This document shows positions 31,478 to 40,455 of a stretch of 43,885 nucleotides of DNA, piece by piece; the first letter of the stretch is position 1; every line of letters begins with the position of its first letter. A model generated the notes under the pieces. The model saw only the letters and a list, made by a program, of their open reading frames with translations. It had not been told where the DNA came from and made no database searches. The translations under genes were made by a program, and so were the position numbers. This DNA is from JADKFD01 sp050250665. GTDB taxonomy: Bacteria; Pseudomonadota; Gammaproteobacteria; Xanthomonadales; SZUA-5. The stretch spans positions 1-43,885 of the forward strand of contig JBFWOF010000052.1 of NCBI GenBank assembly GCA_050250665.1, written 5' to 3'.

Positions 31478-33610
31478 ATGGCCAGGCAGAGAGAGCTCGC
31501 GCTGTACCGCAACATCGGCATCATTGCCCACATCGATGCGGGCAAGACCACCACGACCGAGCGCGTGCTGTACTACACCGGTAAGAAGCACCAGATCATC
31601 GACGTCCATGACACCAAGGACGGCAAGAGCAGCACCACCACCGATTATCTGGAGCAGGAAAAGAAGCGCGGCATCACCATCCAGAGCGCCGCGGTCTCGA
31701 CCGAGTGGAAGGGTTACCACGTCAACGTCATCGACACCCCGGGACACGTCGACTTCACCATCGAGGTGAATCGTTCCTTGCGCGTGCTCGACGGCGCCGT
31801 GGTGGTCTTCGACGGTGTGGCCGGTGTGGAGCCGCAGACCGAAACCAACTGGCGTCTGGCCGACCAGTACAACGTGCCGCGCATGTGCTACGTCAACAAG
31901 ATGGATCGCATCGGCGCCAACTTCAGCCATTGCGTGAAGGGTATCCGCGAGCGCCTCGGCGCCACCGTGGTTCTGTGCCAGGTGCCGCTCGGCAGCCAGG
32001 ACGAGTTTGTCGGCATGGTCGACCTGGTGGCCGGCTGCGCTTACCTGTGGCACTCGAACGACAAGGACAGCCAGTGGGAAATCATCCCGCTGGATCAGGT
32101 GCGTTCGCGCTTCAAGTTCACCGTCACCCGCGATGACGAGTATCTGGACAATCTGCAGAAACTGCGTGAGGAAATGATCGAAACCGCTCTGGCGGTCGAC
32201 GATGATGCCTTCATGCACTATGTCGAGACTGGCGAATTCGATCAGGCCAAGCTCAAGGAATGCATCCGCAAGGGCACCGTCGCCGGCAAGCTGGTGCCGG
32301 TACTGTGCGGCTCTTCCTTCAAGAACAAGGGTGTGCAGCAGCTGCTCGACGCGGTCATCGACTATCTGCCCTACCCGGGCGAGAACGGCGGTATTTCCAT
32401 GGTGGACGTCGACGGCAACGTCATCGGCAAGCAGGAAGTCCGTGACGATGCGCCGGCGCGAGCGCTGGCCTTCAAGGTCATCAACGATCAGTTCGGCACG
32501 CTGACCTTCACTCGCGTCTACTCGGGCGTGATCAAGAAGGGCGACACCCTGATGAACGTCACGCGCGGCAAGAAGGAGCGCGTGGGTCGTATCGTGGAAG
32601 TGCAGGCCAATGCCACCAAGGACATCGACGAGGTTCGCGCCGGCGACATCTGCGCCTTCGTGTCGATGAAGGAAACCGAGACCGGTGACTCGCTGACCGA
32701 TCCGGCCCATCCGGTGCTGCTGGAGCGCATGCGCTTCCCGGATCCGGTGATCAGCGTGTCGGTGGAAGCCAAGACCCGCGATGACATCGACAAGATGTCG
32801 GCTGCGCTCTACAAGATGGCCAAGGCCGATCCTTCGCTGCGCTTGAATGTCGATCCGGAAACCGGCGAGACCGTGCTGCGTGGCATGGGCGAGCTGCATC
32901 TGGAAATCACCATCGACCGCATGCGCACCGAACTCGGCGTGGATGCCAACATGGGCAAGCCCAAGGTCAGCTTCCGCGAAGCCTTCGGTCAGCGCGTCGA
33001 ACACATCTACACCCACAAGAAGCAGACCGGTGGTTCCGGTCAGTTTGCTGAAGTGAAGATGATCTTCGAGCCGGGCGAGCCGGGCACCGGTGTGGTCTTC
33101 GTCGACGAAATCGTCGGTGGTCGCATCCCGCGTGAGTACATCCCCTCGGTCGAGTTCGCGATCAAGGCCGAGTCCAAGTCGGGCCAGATCGCCGGCTACG
33201 AAGTCCTGGACTTCAAGGCTCGTTTGATCGACGGCAAGTACCATGACGTCGACTCCTCGGCGCTGGCCTTCGAAATCGCCGGTCGCCACGCTTTCCGCGA
33301 AGCTCACAAGATGAGCAAGCCGAAGCTGCTGGAGCCGATGATGCGCATCGAAGTGGTGACCGAAGCCGAGTTCCTCGGCGATGTCATCGGCGACATGAAC
33401 CGTCGTCGCGGCCAGGTCACCGACCAGGGCACCAAGGGCACCGCCGCCTTCGTTCACGGCTTCGTGCCGCTGGCCGAAATGTTCGGCTACATCAACTACC
33501 TGCGCTCGGCTACCCGCGGTCGCGGCACCTTCAGCATGGAGTTCAACAACTACACTGAAGTGCCGGCCGGCATGGTCGACAAGCTGATGGAGAAGGAAGC
33601 CAAGGCCTGA
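31478..33610 (+). CDS. fusA: Elongation factor G, stand-alone atypical copy
   Basis: A 710-residue translational GTPase that moves tRNA and mRNA through the ribosome, or splits ribosomes during recycling. All GTPase motifs are visible: AHIDAGKTTT (P loop, 17-26), RGITI (switch, 64-68), DTPGH (86-90), NKMDR (~142-146), followed by domains II-V with GGSGQFAEVKM and the C-terminal RSATRGRGTFSMEF. The gene is not in a str operon: no rpsG, rpsL or tuf nearby. The switch I region reads HDTKDGKSSTTTDYLEQE instead of the usual HDG-A-TMDWMEQE, and the insertion seen before DTPGH in normal gammaproteobacterial EF-G is absent. It therefore looks like a second, foreign-type EF-G (mitochondrial EF-G1/spirochaete-planctomycete-like). 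A strong terminator follows. Confidence 0.92.
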   Translation: MARQRELALYRNIGIIAHIDAGKTTTTERVLYYTGKKHQIIDVHDTKDGKSSTTTDYLEQEKKRGITIQSAAVSTEWKGYHVNVIDTPGHVDFTIEVNRSLRVLDGAVVVFDGVAGVEPQTETNWRLADQYNVPRMCYVNKMDRIGANFSHCVKGIRERLGATVVLCQVPLGSQDEFVGMVDLVAGCAYLWHSNDKDSQWEIIPLDQVRSRFKFTVTRDDEYLDNLQKLREEMIETALAVDDDAFMHYVETGEFDQAKLKECIRKGTVAGKLVPVLCGSSFKNKGVQQLLDAVIDYLPYPGENGGISMVDVDGNVIGKQEVRDDAPARALAFKVINDQFGTLTFTRVYSGVIKKGDTLMNVTRGKKERVGRIVEVQANATKDIDEVRAGDICAFVSMKETETGDSLTDPAHPVLLERMRFPDPVISVSVEAKTRDDIDKMSAALYKMAKADPSLRLNVDPETGETVLRGMGELHLEITIDRMRTELGVDANMGKPKVSFREAFGQRVEHIYTHKKQTGGSGQFAEVKMIFEPGEPGTGVVFVDEIVGGRIPREYIPSVEFAIKAESKSGQIAGYEVLDFKARLIDGKYHDVDSSALAFEIAGRHAFREAHKMSKPKLLEPMMRIEVVTEAEFLGDVIGDMNRRRGQVTDQGTKGTAAFVHGFVPLAEMFGYINYLRSATRGRGTFSMEFNNYTEVPAGMVDKLMEKEAKA

Positions 33611-33623
33611 TCAGGCCGCGGCA

Positions 33624-33641
33624 GCCCGGCGCAAGCCGGGC
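33624..33641 (+). terminator. First hairpin after EF-G
   Basis: GCCCGGC / GCCGGGC 7-bp perfect stem with a GCAA loop, 14 nt after the stop codon; followed by another hairpin with a T run. Alone it lacks a T tract, so it may only support the second one. Confidence 0.5.
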
Positions 33642-33646
33642 AATTC

Positions 33647-33678
33647 AAAAAAGGCCGGGGAAACCCGGCCTTTTTTTT
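33647..33678 (+). terminator. Rho-independent terminator of the EF-G gene
   Basis: AAAAAAGGCCGGG (33647-33659), GAAA loop, CCCGGCC then eight T (to 33678). The A and T runs also pair, so it could stop transcription from either side. Confidence 0.92.
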
Positions 33679-34130
33679 GTGCTCCGCGCCGGACGACTGC
33701 CCGTCTCTCCATGAACCCGTGTCGTAAGTTATGGATTTGCCGTCCGCGTGAGCACAGCGCCGGCTTCGTTCACCTGTAGGAGCGCCCTTGCGGCGCGACC
33801 ACTGCTGAGGACGTGCGGCCGGCCGGTCGCGACCAGCTTGTGGTTCATGGCCAGTGGGTAGTTTCGGGTCGAAACAGGTGGCTCGCTGCGATGACGTCGG
33901 TGGACAGCGCAACAACTGCCGACAAGCTCCCGATCGGGCTCTGGCCGGACACGAGTGCCGACCGATCCCATCCATCGGGCAGACCCGAGCTTGATATCAC
34001 GCAACGAGCGCCCGTGCAGGCTTGCTAGCGAGTCTTCCGAGGGCGAAGAGAGTCAGCCCCGGAAGCAGGGGGCGACACCGCAGTTGGGGTATCGACGAGC
34101 CGGCCGAAGCGACCGGCCAAGGACGCGCAA
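33679..34130. other. Intergenic region with REP and side-module repeats
   Basis: No gene supported. Contains CTCTCCATGAACCC... (33707-33741), a relative of the side module next to the 97-bp elements, and a REP, TGTAGGAGCGCCCTTGCGGC + GCGACC (33775-33800). A REP-like diverged copy of 23390-23420 lies near 33840-33880 (GTTCATGGCCAGTGGGTAGT vs its partner). The last ~110 bp lead to the methyltransferase gene; no clear promoter seen. Confidence 0.6.
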
Positions 34131-34922
34131 ATGAACAACTGGATGGCAAGCAGCGTGGTGGTGGTGTTTCTGGTTCTGGTCAGCACGGCCCTGTTCTTCT
34201 TCACCGTGACTCGAGGTGCGCTGATCCTGCGGGGATTGGGTTCGGGAGAGCGCAGCGCCAGCGATCACGTCTATCCGATCTATTCCGACATGCGGTTGAT
34301 CAAGATGGTCGACTTCCAGCCGATCATCTCGGCGATCCTGTTGTTTCAGTACGATCGTCTGGTGTCGCGCATCGTCGCCGAGTTGCAGCGGCTGGATCTC
34401 GGTGGTCGCGATGTCCTGATCACCTCCTGCGCATTCGGCAACGTCATTCCCCGAGTAGTCGGTGCTGCCGTGTCCGGGCAAGTTCGCCGGGTGCATCTGG
34501 TGGACCTGATCCGTAACGAACTGGTTCACGCCCGCAGCAAGCTTGGCGATCTGGCCGGGAAAGTCGATTTCCGGCAGGCCGATGCAACGGCGATGCACCA
34601 GGCCGATGGCAGCATGGCCGCCAACGTGATGTTCTTCCTGCTGCACGAGTTGCCGCACGATCTCAAGGGCGAAGCACTGAAGGAAGCCGCCCGCAGCCTG
34701 GAACCGGGCGGCAAGCTGTTGCTGGCCGAATTCCACCGACCGGATTCCTGGGTACTCAGAGCCTTCAGCTGGACCTATTTCAAGGTGTTCGAGCCGCTCG
34801 GACTGGCGCTCTGGGACAGCCACGACCCGCTCCGGTACCTGCAGGAGCTGGGCGGTTTCAGCTGCACGCGCAGCACCTATTTCTTCGGCAATTTCCAGGT
34901 CATCGTGGCAACCCGGCAGTAA
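34131..34922 (+). CDS. Class I SAM-dependent methyltransferase, RquA-like, with N-terminal membrane helix
   Basis: A 263-residue protein. An N-terminal helix (SSVVVVFLVLVSTALFFF) anchors it in the membrane. The Rossmann methyltransferase core follows: VLITSCAFGNVIPRV where the SAM-binding motif I (x-G-x-G) is expected, HLVDLIRNEL (motif post I with acidic residue), FRQADATAM, and MFFLLHELP, with EPGGKLLLAEF next. The set VSAILxxxYxRLV (here ISAILLFQYDRLV), the altered motif I and FFLLHE recall RquA, the enzyme that turns ubiquinone into rhodoquinone. AAGGA lies 8 nt before the ATG. It stands alone between EF-G and the convergent helicase gene. I am confident of the methyltransferase fold; the RquA link is a hypothesis. 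Confidence 0.7.
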   Translation: MNNWMASSVVVVFLVLVSTALFFFTVTRGALILRGLGSGERSASDHVYPIYSDMRLIKMVDFQPIISAILLFQYDRLVSRIVAELQRLDLGGRDVLITSCAFGNVIPRVVGAAVSGQVRRVHLVDLIRNELVHARSKLGDLAGKVDFRQADATAMHQADGSMAANVMFFLLHELPHDLKGEALKEAARSLEPGGKLLLAEFHRPDSWVLRAFSWTYFKVFEPLGLALWDSHDPLRYLQELGGFSCTRSTYFFGNFQVIVATRQ

Positions 34923-34930
34923 GCGCCAAC

Positions 34931-37900
34931 TCAGATCCCGTCACCCAGCAGCTCTTCGATGGTCTGCTCGTCGAACTGCAGCTGCGTGGAACTGCCACCA
35001 TCGAGGATGGCGCTGGCGAGGTCGGACTTGCGCGCCTGCAGGGCGATGATCTTGTCCTCGACGGTATCGCTGCAGACCAGCTTGTAGACGAATACGGGTT
35101 TGTCCTGCCCGATCCGATGGGCGCGGTCGGTGGCCTGGTTTTCGACGGCCGGATTCCACCAGGGATCGTAGTGGATCACGGTGTCGGCAGCGGTGAGGTT
35201 GAGACCGACGCCGCCGGCCTTGAGGCTGATCAGCATCAGCGGCACGGTCTCGCTCTGGAACGCGGCGACCGGTACGGAGCGATCGGCGGTGTTGCCATCG
35301 AGGCGCACGAAGGCCAGCGAACGTGCCTTCAGCTCCAGCTCGATCAGATCCAGCATCTGGGTGAACTGGGAAAACAACAGCACCCGCCGTCCCTCATCCA
35401 GCAGCGGTTCTAGCAACTCCATCAGCGCATCGCGCTTGGCGCTGACGCGTACTCTGGTCGCGGCGGGCAGCTTGACCAGGCGTGGGTCGCAGCAGACCTG
35501 ACGCAGCTTCAGCAGTGCATCGAGGATGATGATGCTGCTCTGGCCGACGCCGCGGCTCTTGATGGCTTGGCGTACCTTGTCGTGCATGGCCAGGCGCAGC
35601 GATTCGTAAAGCTCGCGCTGGCCGTCCTGCAACTCGACGTGGTGGGTGATCTCGGTCTTCGGTGGCAGTTCCAGCGCCACCTGCTGCTTGTTTCGACGCA
35701 ACAGAAAGGGTCGCAGCCGCCGGGTCAGACGTGACTGCGCCTCGGCATCCTGGTGTTTCTCGATGGGCGTGCGGAAATGCGAGGTGAATTGCCGGCGTTC
35801 ACCCAGCAATCCGGGCAATACCAGATCGACCTGCGCCCAGAGCTCGCCCAGATGATTTTCCAGCGGCGTGCCGGTCATCACCAGACGCCGACGGGCATTC
35901 AGGTGGCGCGCACATTGCGCGGCCTTGGCGGCCGGATTCTTCAGAGCCTGGGCCTCGTCGAACACCACCAGATCGAACTGCATCGTCGCCAGATTTTCAA
36001 AATCACGTGACAGCAAGGCATAGGTGGTAAGGACCAGATCATGTTCCGCGCAGTGCCCGAACTCGGATTTGCGAGCGCTGCCGTGCAGCTTCAGCACCTT
36101 GAGTCCAGGAGCGAAGCGCGCCGCCTCGGCCTGCCAGTTGGGTACCAGCGAGGTCGGCATCACTACCAGCACCGGCGCACTGATGCGCCCCTGCGCCCGT
36201 TCGCTGAGAATATGGGCGAGCACCTGCACGGTCTTGCCCAGGCCCATGTCATCGGCCAGCAGGCCGCCGAGCTGATGGCGCCCGAGGAAATCCAGCCAGG
36301 TGATGCCGTCGAGCTGATAGTCACGCAGCGTGGCCTTGAGGCCGGCAGGTGCCGGCAGGCGTGCATTGCTTTGATCCGACCGCAGTGCTGATCCCAGCCG
36401 CCTCAGCGTCTCTCCGGCCCTCACACTGAGTGCCAGCGCGTCGTATTCCTGCAGCAGATCCGCCCGCAGCGTCGGCAGCTTCAGTGCCTTGCCGGTGCCG
36501 AGCTGAGCCAGCCATTCGAGGATCGGGGCCATCAGCGCGCGCACCTTGCTCAGCGGCAGGCGCACCCGGCGCTGATCGTCGATCGGGGCCAGCCAGGTCG
36601 CATCCGCGGCTTCGTTGGGCTGCGGCGTGGGCGCAAGCGATCTGGATGCCAGAGCCTGTACCAGAATCGGCAGCAGCGAGACCCGCTCCTCGCCGATGCG
36701 GATGCCCAGTTCCAGATCGAACCACGGGCTGCCTTCGGTCGTTTCCAGATCGGCATACCATTCGTCGGGCTCAGGTTCCAGTCGCAGCGGAAAATCGGCA
36801 CCCAGATCGACTTCGATGCCGGCCGCATGCAAAGGCTCCAGCAGATTCAGCCAGCCCTCGGGTGTGGGTGGCGCCTGCGCGGGTATCCACCACGGTTGCG
36901 GTGTGTGAAATCGCTCGCGCACCGGAACCAGGTCGGCCACGCGCAGCTTCTGCTGCCAGCTGGCTTCGCCCGGCCGATCCCGTTGCCCGCACGTGTGCAC
37001 CGAGCCTTCGATGTGCGACACCGCCGCGTAGCTGTCGTCATGGTCTACCCAGATATCGCCATAGCGGTAGCTGAGTGCGCCAAAGTGCCCGTCAATGCTC
37101 GACAGGTAAACGCCGGGCTTCAGCAGCTTCAGTCGCGCGCCAGCCAGGGTTCCGAGAGGCCGAGCTTCGATTTCCAGCGGCATCGGCAGGTCGGGCAGGG
37201 AGCGCAGGCGCGAGCCGAGTTGCCGCATCACCGCGGGCCGCAACGGCGGGGCACGACGGACCCGTTCCAGATCGGTCAGGGTCAGACCTTCAACCGGCCC
37301 GATCTCCCCACTGCTGGTGTCGACGTACCAGAGCTGGTCGATGGCCAGGATCTCGGCGGGTGGATCGGTCTGCGCCTGCAGTTGTTGTGAGCCGTCGGGT
37401 CGGATGGTCCAGCCGGGAGCGGCGCGGCGGGCTGCTCCCGGCCGTGCGGCCAGACCATTGGCCAGAACCGCGCCGTGTTCCAGCAACAGGCTCAGGGTCT
37501 GCTCGCCATGAGCTCCCTGCAACACGCGTTCCTCGCCGTACTGTTGCGCGCGCTGACAGGTCAGCACCTGCATCAGCACCGGCTTGTCCGCAGGCGCGAT
37601 CTGTTTCCAGGGATCGGCGCCGCCACCGAAGAGATTGGGCAGAATCGCAAAGACAGGCATCTTGCCGCGACCGTCGTGGCGACGCACCAGCGTTTGCACC
37701 TGCAGCTGCCGACCCTTGCAGCTGAGCCGAAACTGGAGTTCCTGGAAATTCTCCGGCGGCTCCACCGGTGGCAGCTCAAGCCGATCCAGCCACTGCGTCC
37801 ATGCCCGCAGATTGCCGACGTCATGGATGTCCATGGCCGGGCTCGCAGGAGTTCCCGCTGAGCCGCTGCGGCCCATGGCCAACACTTCGACCACACTGTA

Positions 37901-38368
37901 GCCCAGCGACGCCGCCTCCCGTTCCAGCTGCCGGATCAGCGCCAGCCGCTGCGCCGTGTTCGCCATCAGCGGTGGCGGCAGTTGCGTGCGAGCGTCCGCA
38001 TCCTGCAGGTCTTCGGCCGGCCCGAGAATCTCCAGCAGTACGGCTGCCGCGTGCTTGCAGGCAAAGCCCACCGGACAGGCGCAGCTGTAATCCAGCTGCG
38101 GACCATCGACGGCGTTGATCAGTTCGATCTTGGTGCGATAGCGGGAGTAGCGATCGCTCTGTGAGCGCACGCTGGCCTTGATCTGCACGGCGCCGCTACG
38201 CTTGATACGACTGACGGATTCGATGTCCACGCAGCCGGACTGATGCATCTGCCCGGCCCGTTTCAGCGCATTCGCGGTGAATATCAGGGTCCAGTCGCGC
38301 GTACGCAGGGCTGCTGCAACCACGCTCAACAGGTCTTCCCTGCTCTCCGCGCCAGTGCTTGCTGCCAC
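34931..38368 (-). CDS. SNF2-family DNA translocase/helicase with SWIM zinc finger
   Basis: A 1145-residue protein. N-terminal SWIM motif CACPVGFACKH (Cys96, Cys98, Cys104, His106), which binds zinc and helps in DNA or protein contact; a middle region of ~500 residues without a clear family, typical of bacterial HepA/SNF2 proteins; then the ATPase: DDMGLGKT (Lys712), MPTSLVPNW, DEAQ at 804-807, MTGTPLENHLGELW, LFSQFTQMLD, LISLKAGGVGLNLT and DRAHRIGQ. It remodels protein-DNA or nucleic-acid complexes using ATP. I use the GTG at 38368, since AAGG lies 8 nt upstream and there is no ATG before the SWIM domain except far inside. It is convergent with the methyltransferase gene, with only 8 nt between stops. 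Confidence 0.92.
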   Translation of the reverse strand: MAASTGAESREDLLSVVAAALRTRDWTLIFTANALKRAGQMHQSGCVDIESVSRIKRSGAVQIKASVRSQSDRYSRYRTKIELINAVDGPQLDYSCACPVGFACKHAAAVLLEILGPAEDLQDADARTQLPPPLMANTAQRLALIRQLEREAASLGYSVVEVLAMGRSGSAGTPASPAMDIHDVGNLRAWTQWLDRLELPPVEPPENFQELQFRLSCKGRQLQVQTLVRRHDGRGKMPVFAILPNLFGGGADPWKQIAPADKPVLMQVLTCQRAQQYGEERVLQGAHGEQTLSLLLEHGAVLANGLAARPGAARRAAPGWTIRPDGSQQLQAQTDPPAEILAIDQLWYVDTSSGEIGPVEGLTLTDLERVRRAPPLRPAVMRQLGSRLRSLPDLPMPLEIEARPLGTLAGARLKLLKPGVYLSSIDGHFGALSYRYGDIWVDHDDSYAAVSHIEGSVHTCGQRDRPGEASWQQKLRVADLVPVRERFHTPQPWWIPAQAPPTPEGWLNLLEPLHAAGIEVDLGADFPLRLEPEPDEWYADLETTEGSPWFDLELGIRIGEERVSLLPILVQALASRSLAPTPQPNEAADATWLAPIDDQRRVRLPLSKVRALMAPILEWLAQLGTGKALKLPTLRADLLQEYDALALSVRAGETLRRLGSALRSDQSNARLPAPAGLKATLRDYQLDGITWLDFLGRHQLGGLLADDMGLGKTVQVLAHILSERAQGRISAPVLVVMPTSLVPNWQAEAARFAPGLKVLKLHGSARKSEFGHCAEHDLVLTTYALLSRDFENLATMQFDLVVFDEAQALKNPAAKAAQCARHLNARRRLVMTGTPLENHLGELWAQVDLVLPGLLGERRQFTSHFRTPIEKHQDAEAQSRLTRRLRPFLLRRNKQQVALELPPKTEITHHVELQDGQRELYESLRLAMHDKVRQAIKSRGVGQSSIIILDALLKLRQVCCDPRLVKLPAATRVRVSAKRDALMELLEPLLDEGRRVLLFSQFTQMLDLIELELKARSLAFVRLDGNTADRSVPVAAFQSETVPLMLISLKAGGVGLNLTAADTVIHYDPWWNPAVENQATDRAHRIGQDKPVFVYKLVCSDTVEDKIIALQARKSDLASAILDGGSSTQLQFDEQTIEELLGDGI

Positions 38369-38484
38369 GCTTGCCGCCTTTCAGAACCGATCCATGGAGG
38401 ATAGGCGAAGGCGCCGGGCGCGGCACCCTGCCGGTCTCCCCCTGCAGACACCTTTGTTGCCGGTGAAGCGGCCGGCACAGCGAT

Positions 38485-39384
38485 ATGCTCGCCAGCATGG
38501 AAGCCAGCCTCGTCACCAATCTGTTTCTGCCGCTGGCCCTGGCCGTCATCATGTTCGGCCTGGGCCTGCATCTGCACATGGCGGATTTCCTGCGCGTGCT
38601 GCAGATGCCGCGCACGGTATTGATCGGCCTCGGCGCGCAGATGCTGGTGCTGCCGCCGATCGCCTTCGTGCTCTGCCTGTCGTTCGATCTGCCGCCGTTG
38701 CTGGCTGTCGGCCTGATGTTGCTGGTGGCCTCGCCCGGCGGGGCCACCGCCAATGTCTTCAGCCATCTGGCCCGCGGCGACGTCGCGCTGAACATCACCC
38801 TGACCGCGATCAACAGCCTGTTGATCCTGCTCACCCTGCCCTTGGTGGTGCAGTACTCGATGGCCTATTTCCTCGGCGACCAGGCCAGCGTGCCGGCACC
38901 GGTACAGAAGATCGTGGAAGTGGCGTCGATCATTCTGGTGCCGGTCGCGCTGGGCATGTGGCTGCGCCGGTCGCGTTCGTCGCTGGCCGATCGCATCGAG
39001 GGTATCGTCCAACCCCTGTCAGCGCTGATCCTGATCTTCCTGATCGTGCTCACCGCGCACAAGGAATGGGCGCTGCTGCGTGCCAACTGGCTGCAGGTCG
39101 GCGGTGTCTGCCTGGCGCTCAATGTGCTCAGTCTGGTCATCGGCTACGGCAGCGCGCGACTGGCCCGACTGCCAGCCCGCCAGGCCATCGCCATCGCTTT
39201 CGAGATCGGCATCCACAACAGCGCCCTGGCCATCTTCATCGCCCTCAACGTGCTGGAATTACCCGCCACCTCGATACCCGCTGCCATCTACAGCCTGCTG
39301 ATGTACTTCACCGCCGGCCTGATGGCCTGGTGGTTCCGGCGGGCGCATGACTTGCCGAAACGGCTGGAGGCGATTGGCGTATGA
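38485..39384 (+). CDS. Bile acid:sodium symporter (BASS) family transporter
   Basis: A 299-residue membrane protein with about nine or ten hydrophobic helices, the typical BASS size. Family marks: MFGLGLHLHMADF in an early helix, VASPGGATANVFSHLARGDVALN (listed in part: the [ST]-P-G-G-x-x-[ST]-N crossover motif that binds sodium), and EIGIHNSALA, the second crossover helix (E-x-G-x-[QH]-N). These transporters move organic acids with Na+; the real substrate is rarely a bile acid in bacteria. Starts at 38485 or 38497 (MEASLV) are both possible; neither has a strong ribosome site. It is divergent from the SNF2 gene over 116 bp. Confidence 0.88.
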   Translation: MLASMEASLVTNLFLPLALAVIMFGLGLHLHMADFLRVLQMPRTVLIGLGAQMLVLPPIAFVLCLSFDLPPLLAVGLMLLVASPGGATANVFSHLARGDVALNITLTAINSLLILLTLPLVVQYSMAYFLGDQASVPAPVQKIVEVASIILVPVALGMWLRRSRSSLADRIEGIVQPLSALILIFLIVLTAHKEWALLRANWLQVGGVCLALNVLSLVIGYGSARLARLPARQAIAIAFEIGIHNSALAIFIALNVLELPATSIPAAIYSLLMYFTAGLMAWWFRRAHDLPKRLEAIGV

Positions 39385-39489
39385 GAACGGCCAGTGCACT
39401 GATGGGCCTTCGGCAGCAGGACGGCGGCGCAGCACCGAGTGCCGCGGATTCCGCGGCGACACCGCGCACTCACTTTCGCCGCGCGTCGA

Positions 39490-39945
39490 TCAGTCGGTGG
39501 GCCGGGCTTTCGCCAACCGCGTGCCGGGAACTGCCGACCCGTCTGCCTGCGGGTCCTCGCGTTCACTTCGACCAAGAACATAGCCGCCCATGGTACCGAG
39601 CAATCCGATGGCCGGCGTGATCTGTTCGAGCGTGAACCCGGCCGTGCACAGGAACACCGCCATGACTACGACAACGGTGGCGCCCACCAGACGCAGCGCG
39701 CCAGTCTCGGTCAGTTGGGCCCGTTCGACCCGCCACAGTGCCGCTGCGATCACCAGCACGCCGAACAACAACAAGGCAATGGACAGCGTGAGACTCTGGT
39801 TCTGGCTGTCCAGCAATAGCTGGTACCCGGGTGGCGAGTTCTGGGCAACGACCTGCTGGATCTGGGCACTCGGTGCTGCGGCGATGGGCGCATTCAGCAG
39901 TTCGCGGGCTTGGGCAACGGCCTCACTCTGGGCGACGGCGCTCAT
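39490..39945 (-). CDS. Hypothetical two-helix membrane protein
   Basis: A 151-residue protein I do not recognise. It has an Ala/Gln-rich N-terminal part, two hydrophobic helices (LTLSIALLLFGVLVIAAALW at about 53-72 and VVVVMAVFLCTAGF around 91-104) and a charged, polar C terminus. A LLGTMGGYVLG segment after the second helix may be a third, weak one. It starts with GGAGG 7 nt before the ATG, and the ATG overlaps the stop of the coiled-coil gene as ATGA, so the two are made together. The 105 bp up to the symporter gene hold a GCCGCGG/CCGCGGC hairpin (39441-39457) that may stop both transcripts. Confidence 0.65.
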   Translation of the reverse strand: MSAVAQSEAVAQARELLNAPIAAAPSAQIQQVVAQNSPPGYQLLLDSQNQSLTLSIALLLFGVLVIAAALWRVERAQLTETGALRLVGATVVVVMAVFLCTAGFTLEQITPAIGLLGTMGGYVLGRSEREDPQADGSAVPGTRLAKARPTD

Positions 39946-40295
39946 GGCGTGGCCTCCGGTTTCGCAGAACTGGTTTGCGCTAGTGCCAGCCGCAGCGACT
40001 CATTCTCGGCTAGCAGGGCCGCCAGCGCCTGCTTGTGACGCGCCAGATCCTCCGTGAGGACCGCGATGGTTCTTTCCAATTCGCTGGCCCGGTCCAGATA
40101 CTCCGGAATCATCCGCAGTTGAGCCTGCTGTGCCTCGAAGGCCTGCCGCGGCATCGCGGCGATATCGCCGCCCAGTTCCAGATTCAGCCGATCCGCCAAT
40201 TGAGCGCTGTTCTGTTCAGATCGATCGGGAAGTGTCTGGGCAGCCAGCTGAGCCGCGAACAGCAGTGCCATAACGAGCAGCAGAATTCTCTTCAT
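39942..40295 (-). CDS. Small exported coiled-coil protein
   Basis: A 117-residue protein. From the ATG at 40295 (AAAGGAG 9 nt upstream) it starts with a signal peptide (RILLLVMALLFAAQLAAQ). The rest is one long amphipathic region with heptad-like Leu/Ala spacing (YLDRASELERTIAVLTEDLA... then LAALLAENESLRLALAQ), so a periplasmic coiled coil is likely. A longer frame to 40481 adds residues with no support. It is followed by the two-helix membrane protein with a 4-nt overlap. A small periplasmic rod held near a membrane partner is the simplest reading. Function unknown. Confidence 0.65.
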   Translation of the reverse strand: MKRILLLVMALLFAAQLAAQTLPDRSEQNSAQLADRLNLELGGDIAAMPRQAFEAQQAQLRMIPEYLDRASELERTIAVLTEDLARHKQALAALLAENESLRLALAQTSSAKPEATP

Positions 40296-40455
40296 CGCGA
40301 CTATCTCCTTTCCGTGTTTGGGGTGCTTCCATCGCCAAGGAGCAAACAAGGGGAAAAATGTCGCAGCCGGGCCCACCGGAAGGCACCTGCAGCCCAGGTG
40401 TGACAGAGGCACCCACGGCTCCTTCTCGACGAGACCTACGAAGGGAGCCAAACCG

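Noticed and set aside
31463..33457. 664-codon frame antisense to EF-G
   Set aside because: A mirror of a highly expressed, GC-rich gene; its composition (Asp/His/Val/Leu-rich) is the usual antisense shadow and it has no domain.
39441..39457. GCCGCGG/CCGCGGC hairpin between the BASS gene and the two-helix gene as a terminator
   Set aside because: Good stem but no T run on either strand; mentioned only in the neighbouring gene entry.
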